The notes under the pieces are model-generated. The model searched no databases. It was not told where the DNA came from and saw only the letters and a program-made list of their open reading frames with translations. The translations under genes were made by a program, and so were the position numbers. A stretch of 64,000 bases of DNA from NCBI GenBank assembly GCA_963975425.1, contig CAXBGS010000002.1, positions 1-64,000 on the forward strand, written 5' to 3'. Shown here piece by piece: positions 8,757 through 17,000 of this stretch; positions within the stretch are counted from its first letter, which is position 1, and each line of letters opens with the position of its first letter. Origin of the DNA: CAXBGS01 sp963975425 (GTDB lineage Bacteria > Planctomycetota > Planctomycetia > Pirellulales > Pirellulaceae).

Positions 8757-9264
8757 GAGACCCGAGTGGCGCAGCACTAGGTTTGTCTCGTGTCCTCTAC
8801 TTGCTTGTCGCAATTTTCGGAAAACCGCATTCACGCATACGATGCAATTTTTCAAGGGCAAACCGGTTCGTTCTGGACTGAAACGTATTGCATGGCGAGG
8901 CTGGTCCGCGGCTCAACATAGCTCGCATCAAGCTCCTGTGCGGTTGGCCAAACCGTTGATTGACTCGACGAATCCCGGCATTAACCAGTCATCTGACACG
9001 CCCGGCACGGCTGAGCGATCGAGGATGGAACCACGCGCAAGCCCCTGGTAAACCGCCACCCCTCATCGAAGGCAAGGTCAACAATAGCTATGCCCGGGAA
9101 TTTGAGCTATGGGATAGCGGAGCTCGCTTTGTCAATATTGGCGCCTTAGGGCGCCACGTCCCCCGTTCACTGCATTGGTTTCTGGTTCATCCGTTCCAGC
9201 ATCATGGACGGGAAAGCGAGCGTGGCATTTTTCTTTTTGTTGTTCAATTTTTGCGGAGCATACC
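8757..9264. other. Intergenic region with a short perfect hairpin
   Basis: 508 bp without a credible gene. The only structure I see is a perfect 7-bp hairpin TGGCGCC-TTAG-GGCGCCA at 9139-9156, about 110 bp before the DUF1559 start. It has no T-tract, so it is not a classical terminator. It lies in the probable leader of the DUF1559 gene. Confidence 0.55.
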
Positions 9265-10566
9265 ATGAATCTCAAATCCCGGGATCGACTCGGATTTACG
9301 CTGGTCGAGTTGCTGGTGGTCATCGCCATCATCGGGGTCCTTGTGGGACTACTATTACCGGCCGTTCAAGCGGCGCGCGAGGCAGCGCGGCGCATGAGCT
9401 GCTCGAATAATTTCAAGCAGATCGGTCTTGCGATGCATAACTACCATGCCGCGTACGATCAACTTCCGATGCACGGCGGTGGTACGACCGATGTTGCCAC
9501 GGCGAACATCTGGCGACCCTCACAGATTTCTAACAATGGTCAGCTGAGCATTTTCGTTGGACTGTTGCCGTTCATGGAACAAACCGCGATTTGGGAACAG
9601 ATCGCAAATCCGAACAACATTGACACGCTTGGCAACACTCCGCCCGCAACGCCGCCAACGGGTGGCGTCAGTGGTGGCGCCGAGCTTCCCACGGGACAGC
9701 CCTTCCCAGCGATGGGTCCGTCGCCTCGCTATATCGAATATCGTCCTTGGGCGACAGAAATCCCAACACTACGTTGTCCGAGCGATCCGGGACGCGGTCT
9801 GCCGGCGCTTGGCCGTACGAATTACGCCGCATGTCTGGGTGATTCACCCGAGCGAGCTCACCAGGGTGCTTGGAACGGCAACAACATGAATGGGCCGATG
9901 GGGACAATCAACCCAACGCTTGCTCAAGAAATCCGAGCATCGGGTCGCGGCGTGTACACGGTTCACGAAAAGCGGCGTTTTCGTGACATCTTGGACGGCT
10001 TGTCCAATTCCGTTGCGGCAGGTGAAATCGCCACGGACCTCGGCGACCGCGACAATCGAACCATCGCGACGCGAAGGGCCTGGACCTGGGCTCGGGTTTA
10101 CAATGCGTCGGAGTGCAGCCCTTGGGTCGATCCATTGCGCCCACAATTTTGGCTTGATGACGCTGGTTTGTCGGGTGCCGGAGCCATGGGAATTGTTGGT
10201 GCGGTCGACGGCCGCGGATACCGCTGGGCTTCCCACAAGCCCAACTTTAGCGGTTTTTTCACCATCGGGCCGCCGAACAGCTTTATCTGCACCGAGCAGA
10301 ACGCTGGTAACTCAGGTTATTACCATGCATCGAGCCGTCACCAAGGTGGTGCACACATCCTGATGGCGGACGGAGCGGTCAAGTTCATCACCGACTCGAT
10401 CGACTCAGGCGATTGGCTGAATCGCAACGGACCCGATAATTATGGTGGCGGTGCTTCGCCAGAGGGCGCCACCAACTATCAAGTCTCCGGTGCCCAGAGT
10501 CCGTACGGCCTATGGGGTTCGCTCGGCACGCGGGCAGCCAAGGAGATCATTGACGAAGAGTTCTGA
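9265..10566 (+). CDS. DUF1559 H-X9-DG pseudopilin-like protein
   Basis: 433 residues. The N-terminus is a type IV prepilin/pseudopilin leader: a short basic stretch, then G-FTLVELLVVIAIIGVLVG with Glu at +5, cut by prepilin peptidase between Gly and Phe. The long body is the planctomycete DUF1559 domain, closing with RHQGGAHILMADG, the H-X9-DG motif of this family. The ATG at 9265 follows GGAG at good spacing and places the leader at the terminus; an upstream in-frame codon is rejected. These proteins are numerous in Planctomycetes and are thought to be surface or secretion-system pseudopilins; the actual role is unproven. It is followed by a small lipoprotein gene, a common pairing. Confidence 0.92.
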   Translation: MNLKSRDRLGFTLVELLVVIAIIGVLVGLLLPAVQAAREAARRMSCSNNFKQIGLAMHNYHAAYDQLPMHGGGTTDVATANIWRPSQISNNGQLSIFVGLLPFMEQTAIWEQIANPNNIDTLGNTPPATPPTGGVSGGAELPTGQPFPAMGPSPRYIEYRPWATEIPTLRCPSDPGRGLPALGRTNYAACLGDSPERAHQGAWNGNNMNGPMGTINPTLAQEIRASGRGVYTVHEKRRFRDILDGLSNSVAAGEIATDLGDRDNRTIATRRAWTWARVYNASECSPWVDPLRPQFWLDDAGLSGAGAMGIVGAVDGRGYRWASHKPNFSGFFTIGPPNSFICTEQNAGNSGYYHASSRHQGGAHILMADGAVKFITDSIDSGDWLNRNGPDNYGGGASPEGATNYQVSGAQSPYGLWGSLGTRAAKEIIDEEF

Positions 10567-10596
10567 GCAAAAAATGCGTGAGACAATTCACGTTTT

Positions 10597-10632
10597 GCCG
10601 CCCGCTTTCACCTTTGGGGGGAAGCGGGCGGC
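10597..10632 (+). terminator. Strong hairpin between DUF1559 gene and lipoprotein gene
   Basis: GCCGCCCGCTT (10597-10607) and AAGCGGGCGGC (10622-10632) form a perfect 11-bp stem with a 14-nt loop, 30 bp past the DUF1559 stop. There is no T-run after it, so it may be an attenuator or mRNA-stabilising hairpin that sets the ratio of the two products rather than a full terminator. Confidence 0.65.
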
Positions 10633-10675
10633 ATTCCTCATTCCTAACACACCACCAACGCAAAAGCAGTAATCG

Positions 10676-10867
10676 ATGAAACCAATCTTCTTCTCGCTGT
10701 TGGTTCTGTGCCTTTCCGTTTCGATCTCGGGCTGTTCAGAACAGGGTCCCGAAATCATCGACGGCGTCACGGAATCAGAGATCGAAAAATACAACCGCAT
10801 GGTCGCTGAATCGGATGCGGACATGATGGAAGGCGAAAAAGCCAAAGCAGCCGCGGGCGTTCAATAG
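10676..10867 (+). CDS. Small lipoprotein following DUF1559 gene
   Basis: 63 residues. A short hydrophobic signal (FFSLLVLCLSVSIS) ends in a lipobox-like GC (Cys20), giving a mature lipoprotein of about 44 residues that is mostly charged and likely helical (EIEKYNRMVAESDADMMEG). Small lipoproteins of this kind are often encoded right after DUF1559 genes in Planctomycetes. The mature part is too short to assign a domain. It is probably co-transcribed with the gene upstream through the hairpin at 10597-10632. Confidence 0.75.
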   Translation: MKPIFFSLLVLCLSVSISGCSEQGPEIIDGVTESEIEKYNRMVAESDADMMEGEKAKAAAGVQ

Positions 10868-10893
10868 CGCAAGTCGCTTCGAATCCCATTCAT

Positions 10894-10950
10894 CCGGCAA
10901 TCGATACCGGCGACTTGGTCGTTGTATCGCTTGCCGGATTCTTGTTTTCT
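10894..10950 (+). terminator. Rho-independent terminator after the lipoprotein gene
   Basis: CCGGCAA-T-CGATAC (10894-10907) pairs with GTATCG-C-TTGCCGG (10924-10937) with one internal mismatch and a 16-nt loop. The T-rich stretch ATTCTTGTTTT follows. It ends the plus-strand DUF1559-lipoprotein unit before the convergent glycan operon. Confidence 0.75.
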
Positions 10951-11071
10951 GGCATCGCGGCCGCCTTGGCCGAGCGTTTTATCCACACCGCGGCCATTCG
11001 TTAACGGATTCACCGCTTTCCGATCCACCGCTCACCGAAAACCAACCGGTACGGCGGTCTCTGCTTGTGAC

Positions 11072-14065
11072 TTACTGCAGCTTGCTCGGATCGATTGCCA
11101 GGTGTTTGATTTCACGGCGGTTGAAAGTGTACGTCGCGTGGACGATTCCATCATCGGCCTGAATCATCGCCGGATAGCTAAACTCGCCGCGTTCTTCTTT
11201 TTCTACATCGGCAACCTTGGTCCATTGCCGACCGTCGGTGGATATCGCCAGGCTAAGGATTGATCGCTTTCCCCAACCGTCGGACTTGCCGGCGACCGGG
11301 TTGTACAACAGCAAATGCCGGCCGTCCTTCAGTGTCACGGATTCGATCCCTGAGTTCGGGTTCGGCAGATTGGTCGCCTCTAGCGGTGACCAAGTCAAAC
11401 CGTCGTCAGACGAAACCGTTGCGGCAATCACACCTTCCTTGGTTCGGCACAGTGCCTGCAACTGACCATCATCCAGTCGGTTGAATGTCGGCTGAATCGC
11501 GTTGAACCGGCTCGCGTCATTAATCGGACCGATGCGTGTCCACGTGTCGGTGGGCATTCCGTCAATTAATTTGACCGATTCGAAATGCACTCGCCATCCG
11601 TCATATTCCGTGGACGAACCACATAACAACGTCTGTCCGTCGGATTGTAGGATCGGTTTACAGCGAACCGGTCCGTCGATTCCTTCGGGCAAACGTCTGC
11701 GATCGACAAAGGTTCGGCCCCGATCGTAGCTGACCATCAGTTCGCCCCACCATTCCCTGGGATTCGGCCCCGTCTTGAAAAACAACAGCGTCGGCGCGTC
11801 ACCAGGAGGCTGAAACAGCACGGGGTTCCAACACGGATAACGAAGCCCTGAATGCTGGACACCGTCGGCAACCAGATTGGGCCCGTTCCACTTTTGGCCA
11901 TCGTAATAGCTGGACCAAATGCCGACATCGTCGTTACCTTCGCGTGTGCCGCCGAACCAAGCTGCGACGAGCCCCCGCGTCGTTTGGCAAATCGTCGATG
12001 CGTGACACTGCTCAAACGGTGCCTTGCTAAACACCATTTCCTCAAGGATTAACCCTGGAAACTTTGGCGGATCGCTTTCGCTCGGCTTGGTCGCATTCAT
12101 CTCTTCGGCGGTAAATTGAACGCAGTCTGCGTGGGCGATGTGATAGATACGACCATTCTCGCTGCCGATCAGCAAGTCCGGTGCATCGTCTTGGTCAAAG
12201 TCACAAATCGCGGGGCTGGATGTATGCCCGGCAACATTCCGAACGGCGAGGTTACCAACTTTCTTGAGCACGACTTTGTCGCCGCGCGTTTCGCAGTTGC
12301 GATACCACGTCGCATTTTCGGAATTCACCAATAGATCCACTCGGGAGTCTCCGTCCCAATCGGCCATTGCCAATTTGATGCGACCGGATCGACCACAAGT
12401 ACCTGAATTCAGCCGCAGCAAATCACCCGACTCATCGATGAAAATTCGTTCCGCCTGACGTCCGCCACGTCGCAGCGTCAAATACCCCTCTTGGTCCAGC
12501 AGGACGAGATCCAGTGTATCGTCGCCATCAAAATCGATGACCAAGGGTGTTGTTCGCCACTGTGTCAGCGCCGTGCTTGACGGCGTTTGCCACCAGTACC
12601 AGGCCGGTGGCGTTTCTTTCATCCCCGAGTCGAATGGCTGCTGCGAAACGATCCCGGCATCGTTGGTGAGCATCCCCAGCTGCGCGAGGATCGAGTTGTA
12701 AATGATGTCGCCATCACCGTCGCCGTCCCAATCGGCCACCGACAAGGTTGTGTATCCCCATTTCGCTTCACAGGGGCCTTGGATCGAACCGCTCGGTCCC
12801 GCCATGACGCGAAAAGGTTCCACTTGACCGTCGAGTGACTGGACGTTCAACAGTTTCGGTGCGTCCCACTTGGGCAAACCGTTATCGCTCTGGCCTAGAT
12901 TCTGAAAATAGCCAATCGAGCCCGCGGAATTGCCGCACAAAATGTCTTCGTCGCCGTCTTGATCCCAATCATACGCGTACGGAGTCGCGAGAGCGCCAAA
13001 CTTTAGCGTGTCCGCTTCTTGGGCAAAGTATTTCGGTGGATCAAAAACCGGTATACCGTCCCGCAGGTTGCCCGTGTTCTGGACAAACGCAACCCGCCCG
13101 TCTTCGTCGCCAACGATCAAATCAAGGTCGCCATCCGCATCCCAATCGATCGCCGTTGGCGTGATCATTTGCAGATGCATCACTAACGGTTCGCCATTGG
13201 ACCCCGTTAATTTGATTCCGGCGGCGTACTCTGGCTCCGTTCGCGATCCGGTGTTTTGAAAGTAAGTGAATCCGTCGATGAATTCGCCGCACAACAGATC
13301 AAGATCGCCGTCCCCATCGAAGTCTGCGAAATTCGGCGAAGGCCAACCATAGACATCAACATCACCACCACCAGCGGAAAGCCGAAACGGGCTGTCGGTG
13401 TATTGCGGATTCTCATCCGAACCTTCGTTCGTGAATAAATACACGTACCCATGCAGCGGACCATTGCGCCACTGGCCGCGATTGTCGTACGCGTGATCCC
13501 AACCCAAATCGGACCAGTCTCCGATTCCGGCGGCGATGTCGTGGTCGCCATCACCGTCGAAATCGACGTAACGCCACATATTGCCGCGAGTGCGCCGGCC
13601 CGGCGCCGCATGCGGATTACTCTTCGCAGCGATCTTGTCCGGCTTACTGAAATCGAATTTGCCGGACTGCTTATTTCGACGAAACACTTTTGCCGGTGTC
13701 ATGACGACGGGTTCGTCATTGAAGTGACTCAGCATCATGTAGTGGTACCCGTTGCCGATACGCACCGCGGGCTTGAAGACCGGCATCGTTACGCTGGCAT
13801 CTTGCGACGGATTCTCGAAATAGTAGGTTCCCTGCGATGGCTTGTCCGGGCAACCGACCAGCAAGTCCATGTCGCCGTCGCCGTCATAGTCCATCGGCAA
13901 CGGATAGGCCCAAAGGCCGACGCCCAAATCAACCTGCAGCCCAGGATGGTTGTATTTCAGCGGTTGCAGTTTCCAATCCGATTGATCGGCCACACACATC
14001 GGAGACGTATACAACGGGACCGCACAGAACACGCAAACGCATGCGAGGAATTCTTTTAGTCGCAT
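11072..14065 (-). CDS. Exported FG-GAP/VCBS repeat protein with sialidase-like domain
   Basis: 997 residues with a signal peptide (about 1-26). About nine FG-GAP/VCBS-type calcium loops run from residue 58 to about 640 (patterns such as DYDGDGDMDLL, DFDGDGDLDLL, DWDADGDLDLI), making a beta-propeller. Residues 670-997 form a second propeller of the BNR/sialidase superfamily with Asp-box motifs SYDRGRTF and SSDDGLTW. Members of the C-terminal family include exo-sialidases, but catalytic residues cannot be confirmed without a structure-based alignment. The ATG at 14065 lies 8 bp after the upstream sulfatase stop; a TTG one codon earlier is less likely. It is the last gene of a five-gene operon and presumably acts on extracellular glycans. 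Confidence 0.85.
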   Translation of the reverse strand: MRLKEFLACVCVFCAVPLYTSPMCVADQSDWKLQPLKYNHPGLQVDLGVGLWAYPLPMDYDGDGDMDLLVGCPDKPSQGTYYFENPSQDASVTMPVFKPAVRIGNGYHYMMLSHFNDEPVVMTPAKVFRRNKQSGKFDFSKPDKIAAKSNPHAAPGRRTRGNMWRYVDFDGDGDHDIAAGIGDWSDLGWDHAYDNRGQWRNGPLHGYVYLFTNEGSDENPQYTDSPFRLSAGGGDVDVYGWPSPNFADFDGDGDLDLLCGEFIDGFTYFQNTGSRTEPEYAAGIKLTGSNGEPLVMHLQMITPTAIDWDADGDLDLIVGDEDGRVAFVQNTGNLRDGIPVFDPPKYFAQEADTLKFGALATPYAYDWDQDGDEDILCGNSAGSIGYFQNLGQSDNGLPKWDAPKLLNVQSLDGQVEPFRVMAGPSGSIQGPCEAKWGYTTLSVADWDGDGDGDIIYNSILAQLGMLTNDAGIVSQQPFDSGMKETPPAWYWWQTPSSTALTQWRTTPLVIDFDGDDTLDLVLLDQEGYLTLRRGGRQAERIFIDESGDLLRLNSGTCGRSGRIKLAMADWDGDSRVDLLVNSENATWYRNCETRGDKVVLKKVGNLAVRNVAGHTSSPAICDFDQDDAPDLLIGSENGRIYHIAHADCVQFTAEEMNATKPSESDPPKFPGLILEEMVFSKAPFEQCHASTICQTTRGLVAAWFGGTREGNDDVGIWSSYYDGQKWNGPNLVADGVQHSGLRYPCWNPVLFQPPGDAPTLLFFKTGPNPREWWGELMVSYDRGRTFVDRRRLPEGIDGPVRCKPILQSDGQTLLCGSSTEYDGWRVHFESVKLIDGMPTDTWTRIGPINDASRFNAIQPTFNRLDDGQLQALCRTKEGVIAATVSSDDGLTWSPLEATNLPNPNSGIESVTLKDGRHLLLYNPVAGKSDGWGKRSILSLAISTDGRQWTKVADVEKEERGEFSYPAMIQADDGIVHATYTFNRREIKHLAIDPSKLQ

Positions 14066-14073
14066 CAATTAAC

Positions 14074-15582
14074 TCACTCGTAACTTGGAAGGGGGACTGC
14101 TTGTCTGGCGCTGACGGAACGCAATTTTTCCTTCAGCGATGCACGTAGCGATTCGGCAACCGCGGGCAGTGTTTCGCTGAGTTCATTTTGTTCACCGATG
14201 TCCTTAGAAAGATCGAAAAGCTCAACGCGATCATCTTCGGCGAAATGAATCAGTTTGTAAGAACCATGGCGGATAGCCGATTGCGGCCGAGTCCTACTAA
14301 CGACAAAGTCGCTGATACCAATCTGATCAATCGCTTTGGCAAACCCGCGCTCAGGATGGTAATAGGGAAAGTGCCAAATCAAGCTGCGATCAGGCTGCCA
14401 AGCCGTATCGGTGAACAGGCCGCAAACGCTGATGCCATCAACTCCTTCACCATCAACTTGGTCGCCTTCACCGCCAGCCACATCCACGAACGTGGGTAAC
14501 AAGTCGTAACCGATCACCGGCGCGCTTGATGTTGTTCCCGCGATGATCTTCTGAGGCCAGCGTGCGATCATCGGCACACGTATCCCGCCCTCGTACAAAT
14601 TCCACTTCGAACCTCGCAGTGGAGCATTCGCGCAGTACTCGGGATGCCCACCGTTGTCCGACATGAACATCACCAACGTGTTGTCTCGTTGGCCCGTTTC
14701 ATCGATGGCCTGAAGGATCTCGCCGACGTGATGGTCAAGTGTCTCGACGAACGCAGCATATTCCAGCCTTTTCGATCGATTGACGCTGTCCGCCGCGATA
14801 CGGCTTTCATACTGGTCCACTAACCAGCGACATCGATTTTTGACGGGTGTGTGGACGTGATAGGTCGACACCATCAGGAAATACGGCGTTTCACTTTCGC
14901 CCTTGCCACGCACGAATTTTGCAGCGGAATCGATCAGCGTATCGAAAGGATATTCGCCTTCGGGCGCGTCGGCCGGTTGTGTTGATTTTTTCCACGCGTA
15001 AGGGTGATCCCCGAAATCTTCTCTGGCGAAATCGAACCCTTGTTGTCGGGGGCCAAACTCTGGATGCCATGCGAGATATCTGCCTTGGTAATGGCGACTC
15101 ACATGCCACTTTCCGAAAAAGGCGGTGTCGTATCCAAGTCCGGAAAGCCGTTCGGCCACCGTTCGCTCGGCCAACGGTAAATCAAGCTTGAATGCAGGCG
15201 TTCTTAGTGGCACGTCGCCATTGATCTCCTGGTGACCGGGTTCGTTCTTGGTCACAAATTCGAATCCGAGCTTGGCGACACTCTTGCCGGTCAGAATACT
15301 GGCTCGCGACGCGGAACAAATCGGCGCGGACGAATAACCTTGCGTCAGTCGAAGGCCCTCGGTTGCCAGTCGGTCACAGTTGGGTGTTCGGTGATAGGGA
15401 TGACCGTAACAGGCTAGATCCGACCACCCGAGATCATCCACCAAAATGAAAACGATATTCGGCCGCCGTACATCACCCGCCGCAGCACAGACCGCCAAGC
15501 AGGAAACAAAAACCAACACCAACGCGGCAAAGCTCGCGAACAGCGCGGCGGGAAACAGTCGTCGCCTGACCATGAGATTCAT
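14074..15582 (-). CDS. Exported sulfatase (C-S-A-S-R type)
   Basis: 502 residues, signal peptide within the first 35. Alkaline-phosphatase-fold sulfatase with metal ligands in ILVDDLGWSD (D49, D50) and the formylglycine motif C89-S-A-S-R93 followed by ASILTGK. Ala replaces the usual Pro, a known tolerated variant of the maturation motif. Further family marks are GKWH, FFGKWHVSRHY and the FMSDNGGHPE region. Its ATG overlaps the upstream sulfatase stop by four bases (ATGA), so the pair is translationally coupled. It is expected to remove sulfate esters from a sugar outside the cytoplasm; the specific linkage is not readable. Confidence 0.93.
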   Translation of the reverse strand: MNLMVRRRLFPAALFASFAALVLVFVSCLAVCAAAGDVRRPNIVFILVDDLGWSDLACYGHPYHRTPNCDRLATEGLRLTQGYSSAPICSASRASILTGKSVAKLGFEFVTKNEPGHQEINGDVPLRTPAFKLDLPLAERTVAERLSGLGYDTAFFGKWHVSRHYQGRYLAWHPEFGPRQQGFDFAREDFGDHPYAWKKSTQPADAPEGEYPFDTLIDSAAKFVRGKGESETPYFLMVSTYHVHTPVKNRCRWLVDQYESRIAADSVNRSKRLEYAAFVETLDHHVGEILQAIDETGQRDNTLVMFMSDNGGHPEYCANAPLRGSKWNLYEGGIRVPMIARWPQKIIAGTTSSAPVIGYDLLPTFVDVAGGEGDQVDGEGVDGISVCGLFTDTAWQPDRSLIWHFPYYHPERGFAKAIDQIGISDFVVSRTRPQSAIRHGSYKLIHFAEDDRVELFDLSKDIGEQNELSETLPAVAESLRASLKEKLRSVSARQAVPLPSYE

Positions 15583-17000
15583 TGTTCGCGTCCTGTGTTG
15601 CCGGTGCGCGATCGATCACGTTCGATGCTGTCTGACCACTGCCGCAAACTCTCGCTCATCGATTGAGTCAAATCGGGATGCTCATCGGCGATATCCGTCG
15701 TTTCCTGCGCATCCTTCGCCAAGTCATACAGCACCGGCGGCAGCGATGAATCTTTTACATCCAGGTTACGCGTGACAAATGGAAGAACCAATTTGTACTG
15801 GCCATTTCGGATCGCTGCATTATGGGTGTAATTGGGTGTTCCCCGGTTCCATTGCCAGTACTGCGCCCGCGAAAAAGGCGCCGAAGCGTCGCGCAGCACC
15901 GATGCGAAACTTTGCCCATCGATTGGATTCACGCTTTTCGTCTGGATTCCACACAGGTCAAGTATGGTCGGCAGAAAATCCACGAAATGGACAAGCTGAT
16001 CCCTCTGGCCAGGCTGCAATTGGCTCGGCCAGCGAACAAACAGTGGAACTTGAATCCCGCCTTCATAGACTTGATACTTTGTCCCGCGTCGCTCGCCGTT
16101 ATAACGTCGACCGGTAACCGGATCCGGCCCATTATCGCTGGCAAAGATCACGATGGTGTTCTCTGCCAAGCCGATCTCGCTTAGCGCATCGAGCAGACGG
16201 CCAATGCCCCGATCCATGACCTCGATCATCGCGTAAATCGTCGCGTTGGACTTCCCAAATCCCTGCCGACGATATTTACCGACAATTTCCTCAGGTGCTT
16301 CGAGTGGTCGATGCGGTGCGTAGTGCGCCAGGTGCAAAAAGAATGGATGGTCTCGGTGTCGCTTTACAAACTGGATGGCTCGGTCCGACAAATCATCCGT
16401 CAAATACTTGTCGTTGACTTTTTTGGGTTCGCCATTGATGTCCAGTTGGTAATCGAAATACGAAAGTACTTGCGAACCGTCGAAGCCTTCGAATTCCTTG
16501 AACCCACGGTCATTCGGATTGTATCCGTTGCCGCGTCCGACGTGCCATTTCCCAATCAGTCCTGTGGCATATCCGGCATCACTCATCAGATCGGCAATCG
16601 TTTGCTCATCACGTTTTAGCCGAGTCATTTCGGGAAACGTATTCATATTCAACGTCACCACACCGGTGCGGTGAGGGTACCGCCCGGTCAACAAAGCAGC
16701 TCGAGCGGGCGCGCAAACACAAGATGCGCTATAAGCCTGAGTGAATTGAACACTTTGCTCGGCAAACCGGTCAAGATTGGGTGTCCGCGTTGGATACCCA
16801 TCCCCGCCCGCTAAATCGCCTAGCGCGAAATCGTCAGCCAAGATCAAAATCACATTGGGCCGCGCACTTGAATCCACCGTGCCTTGTGCTTGCACGGAAA
16901 CCGTGCCTTGTGCTTGCACGGAAATGGACGACCACAACATCACGGCGACGATCGCGGTCACCTGATTGGATCGATGCCTTTGAGTTCGCTTAAGTTGCAT
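15579..17000 (-). CDS. Exported sulfatase (C-A-P-A-R type) with duplicated cleavage site
   Basis: 473 residues. Metal ligands lie in ILADDFALGD and the formylglycine motif is C96-A-P-A-R100, followed by AALLTGR; IGKWHVG and FASDNGPDP are also present. The signal peptide region contains an exact eight-residue duplication, SVQAQGTV-SVQAQGTV, caused by a 24-bp tandem duplication (16876-16923), so two possible cleavage sites follow each other. It overlaps the symporter gene by 11 bp upstream and the next sulfatase by 4 bp downstream. It likely desulfates the same glycan as its partner but at a different position. Confidence 0.93.
   Translation of the reverse strand: MQLKRTQRHRSNQVTAIVAVMLWSSISVQAQGTVSVQAQGTVDSSARPNVILILADDFALGDLAGGDGYPTRTPNLDRFAEQSVQFTQAYSASCVCAPARAALLTGRYPHRTGVVTLNMNTFPEMTRLKRDEQTIADLMSDAGYATGLIGKWHVGRGNGYNPNDRGFKEFEGFDGSQVLSYFDYQLDINGEPKKVNDKYLTDDLSDRAIQFVKRHRDHPFFLHLAHYAPHRPLEAPEEIVGKYRRQGFGKSNATIYAMIEVMDRGIGRLLDALSEIGLAENTIVIFASDNGPDPVTGRRYNGERRGTKYQVYEGGIQVPLFVRWPSQLQPGQRDQLVHFVDFLPTILDLCGIQTKSVNPIDGQSFASVLRDASAPFSRAQYWQWNRGTPNYTHNAAIRNGQYKLVLPFVTRNLDVKDSSLPPVLYDLAKDAQETTDIADEHPDLTQSMSESLRQWSDSIERDRSRTGNTGREQ
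16876..16923. repeat. 24-bp exact tandem duplication inside a sulfatase signal peptide
   Basis: Two exact 24-bp copies (16876-16899 and 16900-16923) lie in frame within the sulfatase gene 15579-17000 and duplicate the signal peptidase region. Exact identity suggests a recent slippage event. Confidence 0.9.

Noticed and set aside
13451..14059. 202-codon plus-strand ORF
   Set aside because: Antisense to the FG-GAP repeat gene; periodic codons keep the opposite frame open.
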